Source: CAZSVE01 sp964610175 (GTDB lineage Bacteria; Pseudomonadota; Gammaproteobacteria; HK1). From it: a DNA stretch of 28,242 nucleotides. Below, in pieces: positions 16,472 to 23,795 of this stretch (position 1 is the stretch's first letter; every line of letters begins with the position of its first letter). Below the pieces are notes generated by a model. The model was not told the origin of the DNA and did not search any database. It saw only the letters and a list, made by a program, of their open reading frames with translations. Location: assembly GCA_964610175.1 (NCBI GenBank), contig CAZSVE010000038.1:1-28242 (forward strand). Direction: 5' to 3'. The translations under genes and the position numbers were made by a program.

Positions 16472-16566
16472 ACGGAAAAACAGGGGACCTCGGCGGGACG
16501 ACCTGAAATCTCGGGTGATTTCCCGGTTCCCCTATCTCCCAAAATCACAAAACATCGATTGCATCG

Positions 16567-17193
16567 TTGCGTACTCGAGTAAAAATTTGTGGCATTACCC
16601 GTCCAAGCGATGCATCGGCCGCAGCCCGATTGGGTGCCGATGCAATCGGGCTGGTGTTTTACCCGCCCAGCCCACGCGCTATTACCATAGACAAAGCACG
16701 TACCATCGCGGCCGCATTACCGCCATTCGTCACATTGGTCGCCTTGTTCGTGAACCCGGATCGCGCACTCGTCGAAGAAGTCCTGAATACCCTGCCCATC
16801 GATCTCCTGCAGTTCCACGGTGAAGAGACTCCCGAGGATTGCGAGCGGTACGGACGTCCTTATATCAAGGCGGTACGTATGCGGAAAGAAGTCCAACTCT
16901 CTGCCTGGGCGGAACGATTTCCCAGTGCAAGGGCCCTGCTATTGGATACATACCGTAAAGGGACTCGGGGTGGTACCGGAGAGATCTTCGATTGGACACT
17001 GGTCCCTCGGGAGGGAACCCTACCGTTTATTCTGGCCGGAGGACTCGACCCCGATAACGTTCGAGAAGCTATTGCAGCGGTAAAACCTTTTGCCGTGGAT
17101 GTCAGTGGCGGCGTGGAATCTGTCAAGGGCATCAAAGACGCGAACAAGATGGCTGAATTTATCGCTGCGGTGAATCTTTCGAATTCCGGGTAG
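16567..17193 (+). CDS. trpF: Phosphoribosylanthranilate isomerase
   Basis: TrpF converts N-(5-phosphoribosyl)anthranilate to the carboxyphenylamino-deoxyribulose phosphate in tryptophan synthesis. The 208-residue product has the general-base cysteine C8 in VKICGIT, LGLVFYPPSPR-type sequence (GADAIGLVFYPPSPRAI) and LLQFHGEETPEDC. LLLDTYRKGTRGGTGEIFDW and the phosphate-binding FAVDVSGGVESVKGIKD follow. The start is probably TTG 16567; no good ATG or Shine-Dalgarno is present, though the KICGIT motif limits the start to within a few codons. It follows truA, as in many gammaproteobacteria, with a dispersed repeat between. trpB and trpA, which often follow trpF, are absent; the next gene is holC on the opposite strand. 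Confidence 0.95.
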   Translation: MRTRVKICGITRPSDASAAARLGADAIGLVFYPPSPRAITIDKARTIAAALPPFVTLVALFVNPDRALVEEVLNTLPIDLLQFHGEETPEDCERYGRPYIKAVRMRKEVQLSAWAERFPSARALLLDTYRKGTRGGTGEIFDWTLVPREGTLPFILAGGLDPDNVREAIAAVKPFAVDVSGGVESVKGIKDANKMAEFIAAVNLSNSG

Positions 17194-17279
17194 GGCGAAT
17201 GTCGCAGGCAGGCGCACCGCTTGTGTAATGCACCATGAACTCAGCAAGCTTGAGATCCAGTTTGAATTGGAAAATACTC

Positions 17280-17765
17280 TCAAAGATCATGCGTGTGCAG
17301 GGCGCAACCCTTACTGCGGTACAGGCGATAACGTTCCCGGGCAGCACTTCGATCCGCTGCGTTTCCGGAAACGATCTCTACTAAGCGGTTGCAACGATGG
17401 AAAAAGGGGGGAACGGTATCGCCCAGGTTGATCATCACGTCCAGCGTGCCCTGGGGATCCGCGCCGCTTCCTATGACCACGGTGTGTCGATGATCACTGG
17501 AGTCGTTGCTGGAGTGCTCCGCGTCCATGGCGTGTGGCACGAAGCTTTCGGCGCGGAACGTCCAGAGCAGATCGTCCATTTGATGCGCCGTGAATCGGGT
17601 CCCCGTATGTACGAAGATGCGATGACCGCTCTTCCAGGCTTTTTCGATGATCCAGCATGCCATCCGGGGAATATCGGAAATGCCGGATGTACGGAGTACA
17701 TAGAAATCCACGCGCGGCAACTGATCATGGCCTTCAGTGGTTGGTTCTTTTTCATCTGTATGCAT
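17280..17765 (-). CDS. holC: DNA polymerase III chi subunit HolC
   Basis: The chi subunit links the clamp loader of DNA polymerase III to single-stranded-DNA-binding protein during replication. The 161-residue product shows the family pattern. VDFYVL lies near residue 20, then CWIIEKAWKSGHRIFVHTG, a DDLLWTFRAESFVPHAM block and VMINLGDTVPPFFHRCNRLVEIV. The C-terminal ARERYRLYRSKGCALHTHDL is near-diagnostic. The ATG at 17765 adds about 18 extra N-terminal residues compared with many HolC proteins, and no ribosome binding site is evident. It lies 34 bases after ftsE, in the place where ftsX would be expected, and converges with trpF. holC usually sits between pepA and valS, so the position is unusual. 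Confidence 0.85.
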   Translation of the reverse strand: MHTDEKEPTTEGHDQLPRVDFYVLRTSGISDIPRMACWIIEKAWKSGHRIFVHTGTRFTAHQMDDLLWTFRAESFVPHAMDAEHSSNDSSDHRHTVVIGSGADPQGTLDVMINLGDTVPPFFHRCNRLVEIVSGNAADRSAARERYRLYRSKGCALHTHDL

Positions 17766-17799
17766 AGGAATCGTTGTCAGTCATTACAGCAATTCGACA

Positions 17800-18486
17800 T
17801 CATGTGGAACCAGCCATCGAGCGAGGTAATGGGGGTGAAGCGAGGGATCCGTTTTGGAGTACCAATTTTCGACATTTCATCTGTTGGATGAGCATGACAT
17901 CGTGCGTAGCGACCAGCACGGTTACACCGAATCGGTTGAATTGTCGAAATAACTGCATGATCTCTTGAGAGAGTTCCGGGTCCAGGTTACCGGTGGGTTC
18001 GTCGGCAAGCAGGATAGGGGGTCTATTCACGACACTGCGGGCGATTCCTACCCGCTGTTGTTCTCCACCCGACAGGGTGATGGGGTAAAAATTTCTCTTG
18101 CGAAGCAGTCCGACCTTGTCCAGGGCCGCATGGACGCGTCGAATGACATCCCGATGGGGATGTCCCGCAATAACGAGCGGTAGTGCTACATTGTCGAATA
18201 CTGTTCGATCCATGAGCAGGTGGTGGTTCTGAAAGACCACGCCGATTTTACGGCGAAAACGTGGGATGCGTCTTCGAGATATCTGGCTTAAATCCTCTCC
18301 ATCGACGATGATCTTGCCTTGCGTACAGCGCTCGATAACCGCAATAAGTCGGAGCAGGGTGCTTTTCCCGGCACCGGAATGCCCGGTGAGGAAAACCATT
18401 TCCCCCATGGGGATCTCGAAGGTTATATTCCGTAGCGCGTCGAACCCTTGCGGATAGCGCTTGAAGACGTGATAAAAAGCAATCAT
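17800..18486 (-). CDS. ftsE: Cell-division ABC ATPase FtsE
   Basis: FtsE is the ATPase of the FtsEX complex, which activates septal peptidoglycan hydrolases through EnvC-type proteins. The 228-residue product has Walker A GHSGAGKST, a Q-loop in GVVFQNHHLL, the ABC signature LSGGEQQRVGIARS, Walker B ILLADEPTGNLD and the switch histidine in VATHD. The N terminus MIAFYHVFKRYP matches FtsE. The ATG overlaps the ftsY stop (ATGA), the normal ftsY-ftsE coupling. The membrane partner ftsX, almost always the next gene, is not present in the window; holC follows after 34 bases. Whether ftsX is elsewhere or lost cannot be seen. Confidence 0.94.
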   Translation of the reverse strand: MIAFYHVFKRYPQGFDALRNITFEIPMGEMVFLTGHSGAGKSTLLRLIAVIERCTQGKIIVDGEDLSQISRRRIPRFRRKIGVVFQNHHLLMDRTVFDNVALPLVIAGHPHRDVIRRVHAALDKVGLLRKRNFYPITLSGGEQQRVGIARSVVNRPPILLADEPTGNLDPELSQEIMQLFRQFNRFGVTVLVATHDVMLIQQMKCRKLVLQNGSLASPPLPRSMAGST

Positions 18487-19544
18487 TGTGCGAATAAGGC
18501 GTCGACGAACTCATCGGCATCGAATTGCCTCAGATCATCGATATCCTCACCAACACCGATGAAGCGGATAGGCAAATGCAATTGCTGAGCGATGGCGAAG
18601 ATGATCCCTCCTTTGGCGGTACCATCCAATTTGGTTAGCACGATTCCGGTGAGTCCCACGGCTTCGTGAAATTGTTTGGCCTGTGCCAGCGCATTTTGAC
18701 CAGTGCCGGCATCCAGTACCAGCAGGGCCTCATGGGGTGCGCTGGCATCGAGTTTTTCCATCACCCGGCGTACTTTTTTCAGCTCTTCCATGAGACCTGC
18801 CTGGGTGTGCAAACGGCCCGCGGTATCTGCGATGAGCACGTCGAATCGCCTCGCTCGTGCCGATTGGACGGCGTCATAGACCACCGATGCCGAGTCGGAA
18901 CCTGTCTGCTGGGCGATGACCGGTACGTCGTTGCGTTTTCCCCATGCTTCGAGTTGCTCGATGGCGGCGGCCCGGAACGTGTCGCCCGCTGCCAACATGA
19001 CCCGTAACCCATCGGCCTGAAGGCGCTTGGCAAGTTTACCGATCGTCGTGGTTTTTCCCGTTCCATTGACGCCCACGACGAGGATTATGAATGGTTCATC
19101 TCGATTGTTGGTAATCTTAAGCGGTTGGGCCACCGGCGTCAGGATCTCCAGCATATTTTCCCGCAATGCATTGAATATCGCCTCCGGGTCTTTCAACTGG
19201 CGTCGTTTCGAACGCTGACCGATATCATTGGTAATGCGGTCGGTGGCATCGATGCCGACATCCGCAGTCAACAGGAGGGTTTCGATTTCATCGATGAGAT
19301 CGTCATCTACGGTTTTACGGTTACGAAGAAAGTCCGAAATACCACCTACGAGGTTCGTTCGCGTACGGCCCAAGGCACCCTTGAGCCTCGTGAACATACC
19401 GGACTTTTTGGGCTTTTTCGGTTCGGGTTCGGATTCCTGGTCGGGTTTCGGCTTATTTTCGATATCCGGATCTAGGGAAGGGGGCGCCGGTACCTTTTCT
19501 TTACCTGTTTCGTCTTTTTTCTTTCGAAATAAAGAAAATGCCAT
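18483..19544 (-). CDS. ftsY: Signal recognition particle receptor FtsY
   Basis: FtsY is the SRP receptor GTPase that docks ribosome-SRP complexes at the inner membrane. The 353-residue product has a short acidic and lysine-rich A region (1-50), a basic amphipathic stretch (about 48-75; GMFTRLKGALGRTRTNLVGG) and the NG domain. GTPase motifs are G1 GVNGTGKTTTIGK from residue 158, AAGDTFRAAAIEQL, DTAGRLHTQ and TKLDGTAKGG, followed by the C-terminal PIRFIGVGEDIDDL. The ATG at 19544 is preceded by AGGA eight bases upstream. The stop overlaps the ftsE start. rsmD, often on the other side of ftsY, is absent; repeat copy 6 and tsaC lie upstream instead. Confidence 0.97.
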   Translation of the reverse strand: MAFSLFRKKKDETGKEKVPAPPSLDPDIENKPKPDQESEPEPKKPKKSGMFTRLKGALGRTRTNLVGGISDFLRNRKTVDDDLIDEIETLLLTADVGIDATDRITNDIGQRSKRRQLKDPEAIFNALRENMLEILTPVAQPLKITNNRDEPFIILVVGVNGTGKTTTIGKLAKRLQADGLRVMLAAGDTFRAAAIEQLEAWGKRNDVPVIAQQTGSDSASVVYDAVQSARARRFDVLIADTAGRLHTQAGLMEELKKVRRVMEKLDASAPHEALLVLDAGTGQNALAQAKQFHEAVGLTGIVLTKLDGTAKGGIIFAIAQQLHLPIRFIGVGEDIDDLRQFDADEFVDALFAQ

Positions 19545-19598
19545 GGTCTTGATCCTGAGAATGAAAGAAATTGGCGGGCGTGCTCACCCCAATGGACT

Positions 19599-19708
19599 GC
19601 GAAGCTTCACTTCAAACCGACAAGGCACGATTTGGCATGGGTAAAGCGAAGCTGGTGTTTTTTGTAAAACTCGACTCATTTGCGAAGATGAGCAGGAAAT
19701 AAACGAAT
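19599..19708 (+). repeat. Dispersed intergenic repeat, copy 6 (forward)
   Basis: It reads GCGAAGCTTCACTTCAAACC, AAGGCACGATTTGGCATGGG, TTTTGTAAAACTCGACTC and TGCGAAGATGAGCAGGAAAT, then AAACGAATTA. The right edge ends on the stop codon of tsaC, which is transcribed toward it. Confidence 0.88.
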
Positions 19709-20295
19709 TATCCGCCGGGCCGGAACACACGCCCGGTTAGACCATCCCGAATTTCGCTTGGCCTGCGTCGGCCACCAACCGAACCGGGTAGGATATAGTC
19801 CAATAGCTGGCCAAAATGCCGCCTGACATCGAGAGCGGTTCGCGTTGCCGGGCGTCTGCTCAAGTTCGCGCTCGTGGAAACCAAAGCACCCCCAAAGCAG
19901 TTACACAGTGCCACGACTTGGGACTGGGCGCTAACGCGAACAGCCAGGGAAGCATGACGCCCGGTCAGATAACCGGGCGTCGTCGAGGGTGTGGGAAAGG
20001 TCCAGGTAATAGGCCCGGGCCAGGACGCCTCGACATCGCGCATACGCACGGGATTCAATGGTTCGACAAAGGGTCGTAATTGAGAGAATCTGGCCGCGAC
20101 CAGGATCAGGCCCTGAGAAATATCGCGGTTCTTCAGCGCAAGGAGCCGCAGTACCGCATCACCATTTCGCGGGTCGCATCCGAGACCGAATACGGATTCC
20201 GTGGGATAGGCAATGATCCCGCCCATCCGCAATACGCTGGCGGCGCGCCGAAGGTGCCAAGTACATGCCCTGTCATGATGATGGGTCGTATTCAT
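19708..20295 (-). CDS. tsaC: Threonylcarbamoyl-AMP synthase TsaC (YrdC/Sua5 family)
   Basis: TsaC makes L-threonylcarbamoyl-AMP from threonine, bicarbonate and ATP, the first step of the t6A37 modification of ANN-decoding tRNAs. The 195-residue single-domain product has YPTESVFGLGCDP near residue 31, the KNRDISQGLILV active-site segment, SWPGPITWTFP and the late STSANLS motif. It lacks the extra C-terminal domain of Sua5. The start at ATG 20295 gives a His-rich N terminus (MNTTHHHDR). It lies 24 bases downstream of the NYN-domain gene, so the two probably share a transcript. Its stop codon coincides with the edge of repeat copy 6. Usual neighbours (dprA, smg, aroE) are absent. Confidence 0.93.
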   Translation of the reverse strand: MNTTHHHDRACTWHLRRAASVLRMGGIIAYPTESVFGLGCDPRNGDAVLRLLALKNRDISQGLILVAARFSQLRPFVEPLNPVRMRDVEASWPGPITWTFPTPSTTPGYLTGRHASLAVRVSAQSQVVALCNCFGGALVSTSANLSRRPATRTALDVRRHFGQLLDYILPGSVGGRRRPSEIRDGLTGRVFRPGG

Positions 20296-20319
20296 ACAAT
20301 GTCATCGATTATCAACGAC

Positions 20320-21168
20320 CTATCGTATCAGGCGTACATTGGTCGCGGATATTCCGTCTCCCTTTTGAAGGCCGCTTTCCTTGAGATAAAACTCGAGGAT
20401 CGTTTCCCTGTTGAGAAGGCTTTCACCAGTGATTCCATCGGCCAACTCGTTGGCGTGGCAAAATACACTCACGTAAGGGGATGCGGGATCGCGGGTATCG
20501 GTTACCCACAAATTGGAATCGATACGGTTGACGTAACGCAGGAATCCAAAACCCTTATCGGGAAACCACTTGCTACAGACCCCTCGTACACAGGCACCGG
20601 CCTTTCCCCATTCGTTCTTCGGTTCATAAGGGAACGGCAACAGATCCGGAATCAAGTAACCGGAATAGAACCCATCTACCTGACGCTGTAATTCCCGAGA
20701 GACATTTTTGAATCCAAGCAAATCCACCCGGGACCCCCGGTTTTGGATGGCGTTGACCACCTGCAGAAAATCACCATCACCGGTCACCAGCAAGACGTGG
20801 TCCAGATGCTCGGACTGGAGCATGGCATCGACGGCGAGATCCAGGTCGGCGTTGGCCTTGGTTGTAACGTTTCCTTCCTCGTCTTTATATTTACGCACAT
20901 GCTTTACGATAATCTTCCATCCGAAATCACGGACCATCTGTTGGTAAGTATAGGATTTCTTGGCGTATTCCTGGTCAGTATCAGCGCGTTCTTTGTCGAA
21001 CGCAATGTAGGTATTCAGGCGCAATAGAGTACCGCCTTCGCGAGCGGCAAATCGTCGAAGCACGTCATAGCGTAATTGGTAACCACCGTTTAACCGTATA
21101 TTCTCGGCGTCGACAAAAACGCCTACTCGTAGTGCAGAATTCAAGGTGATATCTCCCGCGAAAGCCAT
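20320..21168 (-). CDS. NYN (LabA/DUF88) domain protein with cold-shock-like C-terminal domain
   Basis: The N-terminal part of this 282-residue protein is a NYN/PIN-fold domain, a putative metal-dependent ribonuclease. Its acidic residues lie in VGVFVDAENIR (D20), TKANADLDLAVDAM and LLVTGDGDFLQVV, matching the family's catalytic set. The C-terminal 90 residues resemble a cold-shock or S1-like RNA-binding fold (VRGVCSKWFPDKGFGFLRYV, then SVFCHANELADG). The combination suggests RNA binding and cleavage, but substrate and role are unknown. Start is ATG 21168. It precedes tsaC by 24 bases, giving a possible link to tRNA metabolism that is only contextual. Confidence 0.82.
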   Translation of the reverse strand: MAFAGDITLNSALRVGVFVDAENIRLNGGYQLRYDVLRRFAAREGGTLLRLNTYIAFDKERADTDQEYAKKSYTYQQMVRDFGWKIIVKHVRKYKDEEGNVTTKANADLDLAVDAMLQSEHLDHVLLVTGDGDFLQVVNAIQNRGSRVDLLGFKNVSRELQRQVDGFYSGYLIPDLLPFPYEPKNEWGKAGACVRGVCSKWFPDKGFGFLRYVNRIDSNLWVTDTRDPASPYVSVFCHANELADGITGESLLNRETILEFYLKESGLQKGDGISATNVRLIR

Positions 21169-21512
21169 CTTTCCTGGCGTAGCTGCGCTGCAACCAGATT
21201 CAATTGTATTTATGCGGGCATTCGCGCCGTGATGTCAATTGTCGACAGGGATTGCATACGCTTGGTTTGGCCCAACGAGCGAAAACGGATAAACCTATGC
21301 TGGATCATACTGATATTGGTTACCACCAGACTGTAAGAAACGTATATGAAAGGCAAGAAATCCACGAATAGTGGTACAAGGCGGTGGCTCGAAGCCCATG
21401 AATCAGCGAGACCGAAGATCGAAAACCAGATATCCCATTTTTTTGTCGCCCGCAGTGCAATGAGTAAGGTATCCTCGGCAATCGCACCTTCGGCAACCGT
21501 TCTGGGTATATT
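21169..21512. other. Intergenic stretch upstream of the NYN gene; no supported gene
   Basis: This should contain the promoter of the NYN-tsaC pair (leftward). A short segment (about 21176-21197, GGCGTAGCTGCGCTGCAACC) resembles one near 3005-3027. A + strand open frame of 65 codons begins at 21346, but it runs into the repeat and has no convincing family match. Confidence 0.4.
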
Positions 21513-21737
21513 TTTCTTATTTCCCGATCATCTTCGCAAATAAATCAAGTTTTGCGAAACGCTGATTTTTGCTCTGCTAATACTAATACCAAATTATGCC
21601 CTGGCGAAGCTTGTGCTCGAATCGACAAGGCATGGTTTGGCATTGGTAAAGCAAAATTGGCGCCTTGTAAAACTCGACTCATTTGTGAAGATGAGCGGGA
21701 AACAAACAAATTATCGGTTCGAGCACAAGCTTCGCTG
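21513..21737 (-). repeat. Dispersed repeat, copy 7 (reverse), split by an inserted copy
   Basis: The left part (21513-21601) reads TTATTTCCCGATCATCTTCG, TCAAGTTTTGCGAAACGC and ends ATTATGCCCT. The missing end of this copy (TCGGTTCGAGCACAAGCTTC) reappears at 21714-21737, after a complete forward copy. The arrangement is a reverse copy interrupted by copy 8. Confidence 0.8.
21602..21713 (+). repeat. Dispersed repeat, copy 8 (forward), nested in copy 7
   Basis: It reads GGCGAAGCTTGTGCTCGAAT, AAGGCATGGTTTGGCATTGG, TAAAGCAAAATTGGCG, TTGTAAAACTCGACTC and GAAGATGAGCGGGAAACAAA. It is complete and close to consensus. Its left arm and the displaced end of copy 7 share the private variant TTGTGCTCGA, forming inverted repeats around it. 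Confidence 0.85.
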
Positions 21738-21749
21738 ATCATTCCATTT

Positions 21750-22505
21750 TCATGAATTTCGAATCCGTTTCATCGTATCCCCGATCCATTTTTCTGCCAA
21801 CGTGTTGATTTCCGCTATGCTGTGGTTTTCAGATTCGATAGCAGGACCGATTACCATGCGTATCCTTCCGGGTTTTTTGATAAAACTGCGGCGCGCCCAG
21901 AAGTCCGCCGCGTTATGCGCCACAGGCAGGACGTAACATCCGGCTCGTTTGGCAAGTATCGCTCCTCCACTCAAGTAGCGCTTCTTTTCGCCAGGTACGA
22001 CCCGTGTACCTTCCGGGAAAATTATGACCCAAATACCTGCCTTCAAGCGCTCGCAACCCTTCCGGACGAGCTGCCCCAGGGCACGGTGTCCGATATCACG
22101 ATCGATAGAGATTGGATTTAGCACGGCAAGCCCCCATCCCAGAAACGGAATCCATAAAAGTTCCCGTTTCAGTACCCATATCTGAGGTTGAAAGACGGCT
22201 TGCAATGAGAAGGTTTCCCAAGCCGATTCGTGTTTGCTTAGCACCACCCCTGCGGTTTTCGGGATGTTCTCTTTCCCTTCCACCTGGTATTCGAGAGAAC
22301 AAACCTTTGCCAGACACCATAGGTTGAGGTGAACCCAGAGCGTTACGAATCGGTGACGCGTGGGAAAGGGGAGAGGCAGAGCAAACAGGCAGATCGGCGC
22401 GTAAATCACCACGGAGATAATCTGCGTCAGAAAAAACATGGCAGATCGAATGAAAAGTATGCCTTTCTGCCAAAAGGTATATTGTTCAGGCGTATATTCG
22501 AGCAT
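21750..22505 (-). CDS. 1-acyl-sn-glycerol-3-phosphate acyltransferase (PlsC family)
   Basis: This is a membrane acyltransferase that probably converts lysophosphatidate to phosphatidate in phospholipid synthesis. In the 251-residue product the H-x4-(D/E) motif is SKHESAWETF (H92 and E97; this subgroup commonly has E). KRELLWIPFLGWG and IIFPEGTR (163-168) follow, then PVAHNAADFW. The N-terminal 20-48 segment is a hydrophobic membrane anchor. The start is uncertain: ATG 22505 gives a polar 18-residue leader, and a later ATG near 22439 would trim it. gmhB and glyS, frequent neighbours of this subgroup, are absent. The stop codon lies about 12 bases from the nested repeat pair. Confidence 0.88.
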   Translation of the reverse strand: MLEYTPEQYTFWQKGILFIRSAMFFLTQIISVVIYAPICLFALPLPFPTRHRFVTLWVHLNLWCLAKVCSLEYQVEGKENIPKTAGVVLSKHESAWETFSLQAVFQPQIWVLKRELLWIPFLGWGLAVLNPISIDRDIGHRALGQLVRKGCERLKAGIWVIIFPEGTRVVPGEKKRYLSGGAILAKRAGCYVLPVAHNAADFWARRSFIKKPGRIRMVIGPAIESENHSIAEINTLAEKWIGDTMKRIRNS

Positions 22506-22585
22506 TCTGGCAGGTGTTCATCGATTCTTGATCCGGGATCCGGGGTTGCGACTCGTGATTCCGGTATTTTCGTGTGTCTCGGTAA

Positions 22586-22688
22586 TTTATTTATTTCCCG
22601 CTCGCCTTCGCAAGTGGGTCGGGTTTTACGAAACGCTGGTTTTGTTCTACTACGACGAATCACGTCGGTTCGAGACGAAGCTTCGTTT
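22586..22688 (-). repeat. Dispersed intergenic repeat, copy 9 (reverse)
   Basis: On the + strand it reads TTATTTATTTCCCGCTCGCC, GGGTTTTACGAAACGCTGG and TCGGTTCGAGACGAAGCTTC. The centre is diverged (TTCTACTACGACGAATCACG). It lies between bioC and the acyltransferase gene. Confidence 0.82.
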
Positions 22689-22873
22689 GTTCTTCTCTGT
22701 TCCTCGAAAATGCCGCCTTTCCCTGGGGCGTGGATCGGAGATCTTCCGGATTCGATTTATCCGATCCTATGGTTTCGATTACCTCAATAAAAGCTTTAAC
22801 TGACAGTTATTTTTACGAGTGCCTTGTTCGATCTCGGCAGAGCTTGGCCGTGCGCTTTTCGAGGAGGCCTTTT

Positions 22874-23737
22874 CTATCGGGTTTTCTGCAACCACCCATG
22901 GGCATAGATAGCCTCGTAGGTTGCCGGAATGCGGCCATTCTTGCGATGACCTTCATAGGCATTCAACATGGACTGGAGATGTCTTTTCCCCGTCAGGCCA
23001 CGGTGGCGACTCGACGTTGCGTTGTGGGCACCCAGGGTTTTGAGATCCCGCATCAGAATACGAACGCTATCATAGGTGCAGATGATCTCTTCCCTGTCCA
23101 TTACGACTCCGGTGAACCCGGTGCGCACCAGTATGTCTCCAATATCGTGCATGTCGATAAAGGTATTTACGTGGCTGTCGACATCTACCTGTCCCCAACT
23201 ATCGCGAAGTTCCCAAAGGGTATCCGGACCAAAGGTGGAAAAGGCGATGAGCCCCCCCGGACGCAAAACCCTCGCGAATTCATGGCAGGTGCCTTCCAAA
23301 TCATTGCACCATTGAACCGCCACATTGGAAAACAGCAAATCGATACTGTCATTTCGCAGAGGCAGTTGCTCGGCGTCACCGCAGATAAAAACGCCTTTCC
23401 CGGAAATCCGATCCTTGATCCGTACCTCCTTTAACATGACTTCCGCCAAATCCAAGGCGACGATACGTGCTTCGGGATAACGGTCTTCCAGGGGAGGGAG
23501 GCAATATCCAGTCCCCGCGCCCATGTCCAGCACGGTATCGGGTTGCAACCGAACCGGGTCCAGATGCGCCAGCAGGCGATCGCCGATGGTCCGTTGCAAC
23601 TCGGCGATCTCATCGTAGCGAGGGGCCGCGCGGTCGAAGCTTTCACGCACCTTACGTTTGTCTACATGAACGCTATTGGTCGCGTGGGGGCTTACCGCGA
23701 ACTCGAAAGAATTTTCACATACGGATTGAGCGAACAT
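22874..23737 (-). CDS. bioC: Malonyl-ACP O-methyltransferase BioC
   Basis: BioC methylates the free carboxyl of malonyl-ACP with S-adenosylmethionine, disguising it as a fatty-acid primer to start pimelate synthesis for biotin. The product (287 residues from ATG 23737) has DKRKVRESFDRAAPRYDEIA near the N terminus, as in BioC. The SAM-binding loop is VLDMGAGTGYCLPPL, followed by CGDAEQLPLRNDSIDLLFSN, LRPGGLIAFSTFGPDTLWEL and HDIGDILVRTGF. The frame stays open to 23773, but the ATG at 23737 gives a more typical length, with GGAGG about 15 bases upstream. It follows bioH by 58 bases. bioD, a frequent next gene, is absent. Confidence 0.92.
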   Translation of the reverse strand: MFAQSVCENSFEFAVSPHATNSVHVDKRKVRESFDRAAPRYDEIAELQRTIGDRLLAHLDPVRLQPDTVLDMGAGTGYCLPPLEDRYPEARIVALDLAEVMLKEVRIKDRISGKGVFICGDAEQLPLRNDSIDLLFSNVAVQWCNDLEGTCHEFARVLRPGGLIAFSTFGPDTLWELRDSWGQVDVDSHVNTFIDMHDIGDILVRTGFTGVVMDREEIICTYDSVRILMRDLKTLGAHNATSSRHRGLTGKRHLQSMLNAYEGHRKNGRIPATYEAIYAHGWLQKTR

Positions 23738-23795
23738 CTTGTCTCTATCAAACCTCCATAAAAAAACGATCACGGAAAGATCGACGGATATAAGG

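Noticed and set aside
17239..17283. Hairpin TTGAGATCCA / TGGA..TCTCAA between trpF and holC as a bidirectional terminator
   Set aside because: The stem has a six-base bulge, overlaps the holC stop and has no clear T-run on either strand.
17397..17891. 164-codon + strand frame opposite holC
   Set aside because: It is the complement of a clear HolC gene and has no family features of its own.
21346..21543. 65-codon + strand frame with a start (RRWLEAH) faintly like the rRNA methyltransferase RlmE
   Set aside because: The similarity is limited to a few residues, the following sequence does not match in any frame, and the frame runs into a dispersed repeat.
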